Source of the DNA: Gnetum montanum
Taxonomy: Eukaryota > Streptophyta > Gnetopsida > Gnetales > Gnetaceae
Direction: 5' to 3'
DNA length: 64,000 bases
Assembly (NCBI GenBank): GCA_015680685.1
Contig: MNCI01010443.1
Span: 153,992 to 217,991, forward strand
Positions 23,760 through 33,530 of the stretch are shown piece by piece (the stretch's first letter is position 1; every line of letters starts with the position of its first letter). The notes under the pieces were generated by a model. It was not told where the DNA came from and did not search any database. It was given only the letters and a program-made list of their open reading frames with translations. Both the position numbers and the translations under genes were made by a program.

Positions 23760-24350
23760 GAGGTGCAAAATTAGTGTACTTAGTATAGCGTAAACTTAGG
23801 TGGTAACGTGCAGTGTATACGCTTCAACGTCCAATGTACAACGTCAGCGTAGACAACGTATAGGGATGGAGCATGTAAGGTCAACGTAGACAAGTCTACA
23901 ACGTAAGGAGTGCAGCGTATATGCTAGACAACGTATACAACGTCAAGGTGCAGCGTAAAACAGGATTACAGCATATAAAGTGCAGTATAAACTAGAAAGC
24001 AGCGTAGACAAAGTCTACAGCGTATACGCTGTGCAGCGTATACAGTGTCAATGTGCAGCGTACAGAGTGGTATAAACGAACAGTAGCGTGAACTGGTTTG
24101 TAGCATAAAGAGAATAGCGTAAACAAAATCGTAGAGAAAATGTGCAGTGTAGACAAAACCTACAGCATAAAACGTGCAACATAAACTTTATCAGTTGTGA
24201 ATGGTGTAAGGAAAATCTACGATGTGAAGCGTGTAGCGTATGTGTGGCAGCGTAGACCCTGGGGTTTCTGTGGACAGAGTCCACATGGAGTTGACAGCGT
24301 AGACACTAGAAAACTTGTAGAGAGTGAGTTTTGAACAGGGTAGCGTAAAC
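23760..24350. repeat. CGTATACGCT repeat field in the E3 leader
   Basis: Leader between gag start and primer-binding site, densely filled with CAGCGTATACGC, AGCGTAGACAA, CAGCGTAAA and decay forms. Same word family as the LTR U3. Confidence 0.85.
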
Positions 24351-24399
24351 TCTAATTAGCGTAGAAACTGGGGAACGTGAAGGTAAGGTTTTAGATGGA

Positions 24400-24419
24400 G
24401 GCCCTCCTTCTAGTGCCAA
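24400..24419 (-). other. E3 primer-binding site
   Basis: Minus strand: TTGGCACTAGAAGGAGGGCC, four bases inside the 5' LTR. E4 has TGGCGCTAGAAGGAGGGCC at the same place and E5 a variant, so the site is conserved in three elements. I cannot name the tRNA from memory. Confidence 0.75.
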
Positions 24420-25014
24420 TTTTTGTACCGCCTGAAATCGTCGGTCTCCAGCTAGAAGGAAACAGAGATCGTGGAATCGCAGGACGCGCACAAAAGACCC
24501 ACCTTTGCCTGAGGGCTAGCTGGAATGAACAAAGGTAGAGTACCTTGGGTGGTCCGCACGTGGATCAGACAAGGATTTTCCCAAACGTACACTGAAGTGC
24601 TATACGCTGGGTTATACGTAAACGGCGTAACGGGCGTGAATCAGAGTGTAAACAGTGTAAGCAGCGTAAATGATGTGAATAGAGTGTAGACGTAAACAAG
24701 CGTAAACAGAATACGTGCAAGAATTAATGCAGACTGTAAACAATTGTAGGAAAAAAATGTAACAATGGTATTACAGAATGAAAATACATGCATCGATCAA
24801 ACGCAGTTGTGAGTGGAACACAAGGTGGACGAAAGCCCCGGTGGGTGCAGGGATGATTGTGGCTGGTTCACACTGTAAGCACAATGTAGAGGTTGTATGC
24901 TCAGTGTATAGGGTTGTCTAGCGTAAAAGGTTTTGAGCTCTGGTTCTCAGCGTCTCTGTTCTCTGGTGTGCTCTGGGAATTTGCAAACCGTCTGGATTTC
25001 ATGAAAAATTAGGG

Positions 25015-25021
25015 TTTTATA
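25015..25021 (-). promoter_or_regulatory. E3 5' LTR TATA box
   Basis: TATAAAA on the minus strand in the same context as in the other LTR. It would drive the leftward genomic RNA of E3. Confidence 0.55.
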
Positions 25022-25109
25022 CAGGTTTTGACGGCAGACTCGGGTTGGGCAACACGTGGCGCGTTGACCGGGTGCAAGGGCGTAAAATTTATAAGTGTAC
25101 AATATGTTA

Positions 25110-25635
25110 CATTTGCCGGGCGTATACACTGGGCATATACACTGTCTGCAATGAGCGTAGACTGTGGGCATATATGCTAGGCGTATATGCTAGGCGTATA
25201 CGCTAGGGGTGCTGAGTGTATGCGAACTTGGGTATAGATGTCGTTGACGCTAGCGTATATACTGGGTGTATACGCTGATGGTTGCTAGGCGTACATGCTG
25301 GGGCGTATACGCTAACGTGCTAGGTGTATACACTGGGGCATATACGCTGCTGTGGTGGGCGTATACGCCAGGTGTATACACTGATGGTTGCTGCCTTGTG
25401 CCAAATCTCACTCTGTAGTGCTATTTTTATGTCATCTTTGGAGGTTTCATGCTGGGCGTATGCACCTGTTGTTCCTGGTGAGAGTGCATGCGGGGCGTAT
25501 ACGCTGGGCGTGTACACTGGACGTCTACGCTAGGTGTATACGCTGAGTGTATATGCTGAGAATTTGAGCGTATACGCTAGAAATGTACACTTGGGCGTAT
25601 ACGCTGGGCGTATACGCTGGGCGTATATGCTAAAA
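25110..25635. repeat. GCGTATACGC palindrome cluster, E3 5' LTR
   Basis: Dense copies of GGGCGTATACGCT and CpG-decay forms, the counterpart of 8540-9002. It is longer than in the 3' LTR, so part of the 63-base length difference between the LTRs comes from extra repeat units. Confidence 0.9.
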
Positions 25636-25774
25636 CTGCATACTTAGTAAAAATTGAGCATCTGATCTCCAAAGTTGCCATGTTTGACACCAGACATAGC
25701 CGTGGTCGTCTGGGGGTCCCAGGGGCCTGCTTGGTGTTGGCCAAGTACCAAGCTCCAAATTTTGTGGTGTTTCA

Positions 25775-25779
25775 ATGTC
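25775..25779. repeat. E3 target-site duplication, right copy
   Basis: ATGTC, against ACGTC at 7851-7855. Confidence 0.8.
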
Positions 25780-27736
25780 CTTAGTGAAATAGGAGATGAG
25801 GAACCCCTTATCACGGGTTCTTTAGCAAATGACATTCCCCCTCCTAACGATGGTGAGGAGATTGGATATCAGAACCTATGATCAATGATACATAACCATG
25901 GTTCTGATGTCCGTGAACACCAGTTGTTCACAGAGGGAACCACCACTCATGCTAAGGATGGGCACTTAGATCGTCATCACGATCGGGGCCATAACAGCCG
26001 AAGAGAAGGTAAGAAACATCATCATGGTGATGGTTCCCCTTCTTCTTCTCCTTCTTCACATCATTCACCCTCTCCTTTCAAATCTAGGCGCAACCATCAT
26101 GAACACAACGGAGAGGATAAAGGTAAGAAAAATGAGAGACCTCGACGGGAAAGTCGAGAGAGAGGACAAGGGCATGAATGTAGGGAGAGTAGAGAACAAC
26201 GTAGACATCACAAGAATCATGAAAGAGATGACCATGATGAGCCCCTACTCGCAACTCAAAGTATGCTTGACATAACGGAGGCAGTTAGGATTCCCACAAG
26301 GCATTTAAGAGACAGTCGGATCAAGTGTTTAGACATGAACAACATCCCATGATTTGAAGGGGGATACAATGTTGATCTGCAAAATCATTAACAGGAATTC
26401 CACGATTCCTATGCCTTATAGAATATAGAAAATGAGTGGTAAAAACTTAAGTTGTTCCCAAGGACACTCACCAAGGAAGCAAAGAGCTAGTATCGGTATT
26501 TAGAACCGGAAACCATCAGGAGGTGGAGTACGATGCTAGAATTGTTCAACGAAAAGTATCAAACGTACTTCAGAGCATCCAATTTACGTAAGCAAATCCA
26601 AATATGGAAGCAAGGTACTCATGAATCCTTGGATGCTGCCATGGCCTACTATTACACATTGTTATATCGTTGCCCAGGCCATGGGTATGCTCAGAGGGAT
26701 CAACTTTACCACATCGTGGATTGGCTAAGGCATGAAACTCGGAGAACCCTTGGGACTTGTGCCCAAGGGTGACTATCAAAACTTAGAGTCCATGAAGTAC
26801 AAAGCTTGTTGGAGCAAGTAGCAAACGAAGAAGGTGAGCTACGCAAAAGGTAAAGTGCAGAGGAATACAACCACGATCCCTCCCTTCGAAAGAAGGGAGT
26901 GAAATTTTGTGATGAAGAGGATGAGTCAACATTCGAAGAGTCGGTGAACCGAAAAACCTTGCCAATCCAAAAATTAAGAACAGAAATAGCGGCTAAGGTA
27001 GATGACATATAGAGTTACTTAGACTCTAAAATTGAAAATATCTTAAAAATTGTAGAAGAGTCTAAGGTAGAACAAAGTAGTGACAAAGGTAAGAAAAAGT
27101 GGAGAGATTTAAGCCCTGCACATAACAAGGGTAAGGGGAAAATCACTAACTCCGATGTGGATGTGGAATCTAACATAAACAATGATAGTGGATGTGAGAT
27201 CTGCCACTATGACCATCCTAAGGGATGTTGCCCCATTATCTTACATCTACAGGAGTCTAGGGTGTATGCGCTTAATCCAAGACTCAACCAACAGCAAACA
27301 CCCCGAAGGTTACCTTATCCACAAGGTAACCCAAGGCAGTTCCACCAACCACTAACATATTATCCAAATGGAACTTCACCATAGCCCCATCGGATAGCAT
27401 TAGCAGTGGCAATACCCACAATCATGGGGCATGCCATCACCGAAACATCAGTACCCTTACTGGTAGCCTGACCCTTATGGATATTATGTGCAGAAGTCGA
27501 TTTCTCCAAGTGACTCTATGGGTCACACAACCCCCAACCTTCACTACCAAATTCGGGAGTACTTCAGAAGGACTCCTTCTCCTACGAGAGACACTCCATA
27601 CCCACACCATCCTCCTAATCCATCTGCAGTTTTTCCACCACAAGTAGTTCCCATAACACCTCCTACTCCAACAATGCAAGGGGAACTTCCTCCTCAACCG
27701 CAGCAACGTCACGCTGCGAGAGCTCTAAATATTTAA
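25780..27736 (+). pseudogene. E2 gag, C-terminal part
   Basis: Resumes the E2 gag after E3. First comes a segment rich in His, Arg, Ser and Lys (25885-26230), likely RNA-binding. Then ITEAVRIPTRHLRDSR and the capsid region to 26770 (KLKLFPRTLTKEAK; MLELFNEKYQTYFRASNLRK). Then a zinc-knuckle-like CEICHYDHPKGCCP (27190-27240) and a proline/glutamine-rich tail to about 27736. The order matches E1 gag on the other strand (KLKLFPMTL; YDHPKGECP). Stops at about 26351, 26389, 26436 and others show decay. Confidence 0.75.
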
Positions 27737-27956
27737 CCCGCTGCTGGTTCTGACAACTGTAAAAAGAGAAGACCTTTTTTCAGAACCAAAAGCTCAGACA
27801 AACTCTCACAACAACAAGCAGTTGGGCCCATGTACACTCCTCCACCATCTAACACTTCGAAGCACCCTTCAGTCCAACAGAGCTTAACACATATGGTTAT
27901 GTTAACGCATATCGTAATCGACTAGATCAAGGTAGGCCACCTTCCCAGGAAACTAA

Positions 27957-28718
27957 CTGACCTTAGGAGTCCCTTAATCTATCTCCAAGTCATCAGAAAT
28001 GAACCACATAGGGCTCTTCTTGACTCAAGTTCTGGAGTCAACTTAATTTCACGAAAGATGTATCACGCCTGGAACCTACCCCAACTTAAGAAGAGCAACA
28101 TCCAACTAGAGCTGGTAGACTAGTCCATCACCATTCCCCTGGGATTGGTGGAGGACATTATTACCACTGTGTGGTTGGTCTTACCCAGTCGATTTCCTGG
28201 TGATTGAAATTAACAAAAATGAAGGGGACCTCCTAATTATAATGGGAAGGGCATGGCTAAGTACAGTAGATGCATGCCTTAGGATCTGCGATCTTTCTTT
28301 GGAAATCTCTAAGATAAACATTTGTGGAAAGATCAAGAAGAGGAAAGTTCCATGCATCACATACAGTGATTCATCAGGTGATGACATGGAGGAAAAGCCT
28401 CCATGTAATAGGTGTGCCCTTGAAACTTTGAAACAAAGATGCCTGTATGTAGCAACCACACGACCAGCAGTAGACACCCCATGGTTGAAAGCTACTCAAA
28501 AGAGCAAACAAATATGCATGGAACAAACTGAGGAGACAAACCATGCCAACAACGAAGGCATAGACACATTGAAACATGAGCGTTGCCAACTTCCATCCCT
28601 TAACTTAAGAACATTAGTTGGGAGAAGTTGGGCACTTTTACGAAATTCAAACAAACGTTCATTATTTCGGATCTCTCCCTTACAACTCAGTCATGGGGGA
28701 GATGGCCACTTATGCTAA
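27957..28718 (+). pseudogene. E2 protease relic
   Basis: Retropepsin-like: LTDLRSPLIYLQV, then the active-site strand as ALLDSSSGVNLISRKMY (D-S-S-G where D-S/T-G is expected), a frame shift, and the flap/C-terminal motif IIMGRAWLSTVDACLRICD in the frame 28200-28718. The tail contains a Cys-rich patch (PPCNRCALETLKQRC). No RT follows, so E2 encodes gag and protease only. Confidence 0.65.
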
Positions 28719-28734
28719 CCATATGAGGCCTCAG

Positions 28735-28885
28735 TTCTTTTTACATTTTTTGTCTTACACATTTTTGTTTTACAAATTTCTTTAACTTTTCTAATTTTTG
28801 TTTTACAACTTTCTTTAACTTTTCTTATTTTTGTTTTACAACACCGTTATACTTTTCCATTTTTTATGTGTGTGTGTGTGATCCA
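28735..28885. repeat. T-rich TTTTTGTTTTACAA repeats and a TG microsatellite
   Basis: Four to five copies of ATTTTTGTTTTACAA with ACTTTCTTTAACTTTTCT between them, ending in a TG run at 28866-28880. Noncoding part of E2 after the protease. Confidence 0.75.
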
Positions 28886-29349
28886 CCCTATAAGTTTGTC
28901 ACCTAATAAGTGTTCGAAATGATGGTATGAACTGTTTTCATATTGATTGCTAATGTTTGGTTTTTACCTTTAAGTCACAATGTTGATACTAAGGTATGTT
29001 TCTTTTGATATGGCAAGCAATGAGTTCACTTCATCCATCCATCCACCAGTTCTATGGTCTCTCTCGGCTTGGAAATGTATAGTCCCCTTCTAATAAGAAC
29101 TTAAACGAATCGGTGACTGGGTATTTCTCAAACTAAGGAAGGGCTCAAGGATTGAAAAGGGTGCGACTTTGAGGGAACTTGATGCTTTTGTGTTGGTCAT
29201 TCTCTTGGGTGCTTGGATGTTTTCTTCTTGAGTTTTCTTGTCATTCCAATGTTACCCAAGTATCAAAAGCTGAGACAATAAAAATAAGAAGTCTTTGCAT
29301 GGTGTGGTTCTCATGCATAAAAACACAAAACACCAAAAAAAAACCCTAA

Positions 29350-29586
29350 GTGATAATTCAAAGCACACCCCTTAGACGAAATAAACTTGGGCTACACACA
29401 CTGGTTATGGAACCAAAAGTGTTCCCTCTAACTAAGGCCCTTCTCGCTTTCCATTCTCTCCTTTGTTTCGTCGGAATGGTGGTGGCTCTTGGGGGAAGCA
29501 TTCTCATTACTCCAGTTTATGGTTTAGCCGAATCCATCAATGCGAAGTCACTGGATGTGGTTGGTTTGAGGCCGGAGTTGGAATGA
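29350..29586 (+). CDS. Small ORF with one hydrophobic segment, E2
   Basis: 78 codons; residues of the type SLLCFVGMVVALGGSILIT could span a membrane. It lies between protease and 3' LTR, where env-like genes of some gypsy elements sit, but it is far too short and lacks other features, so I make no functional claim. Confidence 0.2.
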   Translation: MIIQSTPLRRNKLGLHTLVMEPKVFPLTKALLAFHSLLCFVGMVVALGGSILITPVYGLAESINAKSLDVVGLRPELE

Positions 29587-30050
29587 GATTTGCCAAGTCA
29601 CATTAATCATAAAACACATAAGGGGCTGTACACCACCTTGTTCTTGGGATTCCATTCCATTCTCTTCTCTCCATCCTTCTCTCCATTGTTTACCTCATTG
29701 CCAATTGTATCATTAGTGTATATATTTTGGTAGATGAATTGTTTTCTTTTTGGAAAATTCTTGCGGTCAAGACTTTAACTCTTGTTCAAAAGGACATTCC
29801 CAGAGCCTACGAACTCTTTGAATGTGGGTCTGTCAGGGCATTAAGGGCATGAGCCTGATTTGGGGAGGACCCACTGACATTCCTATTTGGAGCATCTGTT
29901 AACTTCTTTTCCCTAACATTCTTGCAATTAACTTTCTTTTTTTCATTACCATCTTGACATCCATTTCATCAATGCTATAGTTGTCCCTTTTTATCTATCC
30001 TTCTTACTCCTTTTCTTTCTCCACTTTAACACTACTGGAGGTCCGTGATT

Positions 30051-30063
30051 AGTCATGGGGGTA
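30051..30063 (+). other. Second copy of the E2 polypurine-type word
   Basis: AGTCATGGGGGTA, identical over 13 bases to 30617-30629, which abuts the 3' LTR. Confidence 0.6.
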
Positions 30064-30616
30064 CAAGGCCTGATTTTTTCAATTTTCTCCTAGCCCCAAA
30101 ATTTTTGATTTTCTTCCTAACCCCTACACCTTTGGTAGTCATCTGTAATATATCTCTCAATCCATATAAGCCATACCACAACCTAGCCAATGAACTTACA
30201 CCAAAGCAAGGTATTAATTACATGCTGATTCATTTACCCTTGCTAATATAAGATTGTGTTGTGTGCAAATGGTGATCATACAACAACGAATTGGATCTGG
30301 AGCAAACACTTGGAATGGAGCAGTGCTAAAGCAGCTATGCAAGGAGCAACATTGATGGCGCACTTACCGATGGAAAATGGAAGGCGCAATCTTGGTGTTG
30401 GCAGTAGCAACACTTCTTTCTCTCTCTCTTTCTCAGCTGCCAACAAAGGCCTGATGTCATTGTAATAAGGTGTTCATCCTTGTTGTCATGAACACCAATT
30501 TTGTCAAGTCTTGTAATGATGATCCATTCACATGTCATCCCATTAGTTCCATTCCCCTTAATAATTTCATACCTACCTGATATTATTGTAAGGAACTTGA
30601 GGACAAGTTTTCATTC

Positions 30617-30629
30617 AGTCATGGGGGTA
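30617..30629 (+). other. E2 polypurine tract
   Basis: AGTCATGGGGGTA directly before the 3' LTR start TGATGAG; the G-run would prime plus-strand DNA. Confidence 0.75.
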
Positions 30630-31593
30630 TGATGAGATGTGATATTGCGTGAGTCGCAACATCACATCCCATGCAATATCACGTCATCCCCTGTGATATC
30701 GCGTATGCGATATCGCGGTCCTCCGCCAAATCTATAAATAAGAGGTGGCACTCCCCTTATTTCCCATCCTAGGCTTAAAGTAGGGAAACTATGGTAGTTT
30801 GATCACTCCAGAGATAGTATATTTTCCATGTGCCTGTAGTAGGAGTCCCCAAGTGAACGGATCTTTATTCGAATAACTTTGTACCTGAACACAAGTTGTG
30901 TACGCTAATAAAGACGAGCTTTGTGGATAAACCTTGCAGTGCATTGAATAGGTTTATTACATGTTATTTCCTACCTGTTATTTATTACCTGTAGTAGCAT
31001 GACATGAGTATGACTTGATTATGAGCATTGACAAATGTGTACATCTAATCAAGGAATCAGCTGCTCATCACGATTAGCCTCTCTCACCCTCAGCTCCTAG
31101 AACGTGGGATGAGTACGACTTGATTACGAGCATCTACGGATTGTATGGCTAGTCAAGGAATCAGCTGCTCATCACATTTAGGCTAGTTAAGTGCTTCAGT
31201 ACGACCACTTCAAGCATGTGCATTACGTGTGGTGATCCCAGTAACGATTAGTGTTTGGTAGCCACAGTTTCATAGTTCAGGGTGTGTACAGTAAGTGGGA
31301 ACAGATGCTGATGCTAGTTAATTTAGACTTACTCATTAGTTAGAGTTAGTTAGTTTCTCAACCCTTCACCTTGATAGCATAGGAGAAAAACATAAAAGAC
31401 CATAAAAATCATATACCTCGGACTTACTTAACCATACACCATGACAAACATAAGTAAGTCTAGGAAGACAACGAATGATTAACCCCAAGTGTTCCATGGG
31501 GTGTGTAGGCATTTAGTCTGCGAAGTTCGACCGAATCACACGTGCTACGCTCGTTTCATATGGTTGAGTGTAGTGGTACCTCGCCACTCATCA
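30630..31593 (+). repeat. E2 3' LTR
   Basis: 964 bp, TGATGAGATG to CACTCATCA; direct repeat of 6360-7320. Contains GCGATATCGC at 30707-30716. Confidence 0.93.
30733..30740 (+). promoter_or_regulatory. E2 3' LTR TATA box
   Basis: TATAAATA in CTATAAATAAGAGG, 103 bases from the LTR start. The 5' LTR copy has lost it. Confidence 0.6.
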
Positions 31594-31598
31594 ACAAT
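31594..31598. repeat. E2 target-site duplication, right copy
   Basis: ACAAT, identical to 6355-6359. Confidence 0.93.
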
Positions 31599-33440
31599 CC
31601 TTCCTTCAAGTTCAAAATCTAATGAAAGGTGTTGATCAAGAGATGCAGTCGTTCTTGATATGGTGGAAAAAATTCAAATTCTAGGAACCTAGATGTTCCT
31701 TGGAGAATTCATGATCTGGTTACTCTCAGAAGTGACTCTATATTCTTTTCTAGACCAAGTGTTCAAAGAATGATGCATGTTCCATAACTTGGAGTGGGAA
31801 GGATAACTTGTATGTTGCAAGTGCAGTTGATCCTTTCCCATGAATGGGATATTATGATTGCAATCAATGATGTGCTTGTGGTTGACATGAGACTTGTGCA
31901 TGAAGGTTTGTCCTGGGGTTGATTGCCCAACATATCCTCCACTTGTTCTAACATTCGAGCATGCGTTCTCGATGTTGGACAATCACAAAAGTTGTTGATG
32001 ATAGTTTGGGCTTGTTTGTTATGATAGCCTCTTGGAGAAGTTTCCAAAAAACTTTTGGATCTTCTCTCTCATTGTGGTAATGGAATAATATGGGATGGTG
32101 AATTGCGAAATGCAATGCCAGGTGGTTGGAAGGGAGAACACACTCGACTCCATTCATACCAGTTTGAGTAGACATGATGCAAAAATTGTGCATGGTATAG
32201 ATGCATGTGGATTCTATGCTTAGATGATTGCACAGGTGAGACCCCGTGGGTCTGGATGGGAGTAGTAGAACATGAAGTTCTAGCAAGGTGAGTTGCTTAC
32301 GGAGACATGGCTCTTTTGGAGCATGTTCTCCCTCTCGATTTGCTATTCCCAAGTCCATCACCATGGGTAGTGGCCCTGGTGAGCCCTTAAAAATGATGAG
32401 TGCTAAGATGCCATTCATAGCGGAACTTGGCTAGACTTGTGGAAGAGAAGCTGTCTTCTTGCATAGGTATGGATCTACGCAGGAAGATAAGTCTCTAGAC
32501 CTAAGAAGGGACGAATCTAGGGGATGCCTTAGAGATGTTGGCTCTTTGGGTTGGACTACTCCCACTTGTCATAGAGTTGGGAAGTCTTTGGGATTCCTCC
32601 AAGTGTCCTTGTGTTAGGCATTGGATAGAAGGACGTATTAGGTGTTAGGGTTGGTATCTTCCTTCAAGCTTGGCGTTAGTTGAGTTGACGAATTCCCCGA
32701 AGTTGACGGAGTTCCAAACCCATACTTGAAGTGTACTCTTGAAGCTATCCTAGGCTTTGCTCTGAGGACGTTGCTTCTTCATGCAGGGGAGGATTGTGAG
32801 ATGTGTTCTAGGGTGGTGATTCTCTTGGGCTATCCCCATGGTTCGGGGGCCATGGAACACTTTGAGGCACCCTCGGATGACTCAAGTGTTAGAAAATCCA
32901 TCCTAACTTGGCGATACCAAGTTAGTATCAAGATACCCTTCTGATGCAACTCTCTCTATTTCCTCCTCTTTCTACCCTCATGCAAAGAACTACATGGCCC
33001 TGATTCTACAGTGTTCGTAGATATGTAGGTAGCTAGGATTGGATAGTTCTGGTGCAGTGCTAGACCACACCTTGTACTAAATCATGAGTGATCTGGGAAT
33101 GAGGCACCACCGCTTGTAGATGCCTCATTTCCCCTTCCACCGAGGTTGTCTATAGGGTTGCTTGTGTGCTTGTTTGCATGGTCGTCATTTGGAGTTGGTT
33201 ACCCTCCATGAGGTGCATTTCCATACATACCTATTAAGAAGCTGTGTTGCTGCTTGCACTCACTCTTGAGTTGCTTATTTGCTTGAGGCGTATTCCCTAG
33301 GTCTTCCACCCTAGATCCATTGGATCTTAGTGAATTCCTTGGGGTGTCGGAAAATGTCGAGGCAAGGTTGTTACATCACCTGGAGCTACTTTGCTCATCC
33401 TCCTAAGCAAAGGGTTGATAGATGAGGGAAAGCCCAACCT
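31599..33440. other. Unassigned sequence right of E2
   Basis: Continuation of the DNA into which E2 inserted. Minus-strand frames (31948-32418, 156 residues; 31689-31982) are polar and His/Pro-rich, like decayed retroelement linkers, but carry no motif I recognise. Confidence 0.45.
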
Positions 33441-33530
33441 CTTGAATTGGCTACGTCTAGGCTCAAACCTAGGTCTTTGACTTTAGAAACAAGCACCTTA
33501 CCATCAGTCAAGATGATGGTCCCTATTTAC
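33440..33530 (-). repeat. Possible tRNA-derived SINE fragment
   Basis: Minus strand: TGACTGATGGTAAGG (33496-33510) looks like a pol III A box of tRNA-type SINEs. GGTTTGAGCC (33460-33469) looks like a decayed B box (GGTTCGANNCC). The spacing is about 30 bases. Text between and around them (GGTGCTTGTTTC, AAGACCTAGG) resembles plant tRNA-related SINEs. Ends and tail were not defined. Confidence 0.4.

Larger units (their letters stand above)
7856..25774 (-). mobile_element. E3: minus-strand Tat-like LTR retrotransposon
   Basis: About 17.9 kb, bounded by LTRs 7856-9143 and 24424-25774 (TGTACC to GTTTCA on the plus strand) with duplication ACGTC/ATGTC. In element sense (leftward) the order is: LTR, primer-binding site, repeat-rich leader, gag, protease, antisense gene on the other strand, RT, RNase H, second RNase H, integrase, repeat block, purine tract, LTR. 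Two RNase H domains are diagnostic of the plant Tat clade (established knowledge). The roughly 5-kb segment between protease and RT with an antisense gene is unusual. Every frame is broken. Confidence 0.92.
24424..25774 (-). repeat. E3 5' LTR
   Basis: 1351 bp; direct repeat of 7856-9143. The U3 part (25022-25774) carries the GCGTATACGC cluster. Confidence 0.92.
28886..30616. other. E2 3' noncoding region
   Basis: No domain is seen except a small frame at 29350-29586. Contains a second copy of the polypurine-type word at 30051. Confidence 0.5.
6360..31593 (+). mobile_element. E2: plus-strand LTR retrotransposon with E3 nested inside
   Basis: Two direct repeats, 6360-7320 and 30630-31593, start TGATG and end TCATCA and are flanked by identical ACAAT. 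A primer-binding site directly follows the left LTR, and a purine-rich tract, ATGGGGGTA, directly precedes the right one. Without the nested E3 (7856-25774 plus one duplication copy) the element is about 7.3 kb. It encodes a gag relic and a retropepsin relic but no RT, RNase H or integrase, so it was a non-autonomous element dependent on a partner. gag and primer-binding site place it near E1. Confidence 0.93.

Noticed and set aside
28866-28880. Telomere-like or functional TG tract
   Set aside because: Plain TG microsatellite within T-rich noncoding sequence.
29350-29586. Envelope-like gene in E2
   Set aside because: Only 78 codons with a single hydrophobic stretch; no cleavage site, signal peptide or coiled coil.
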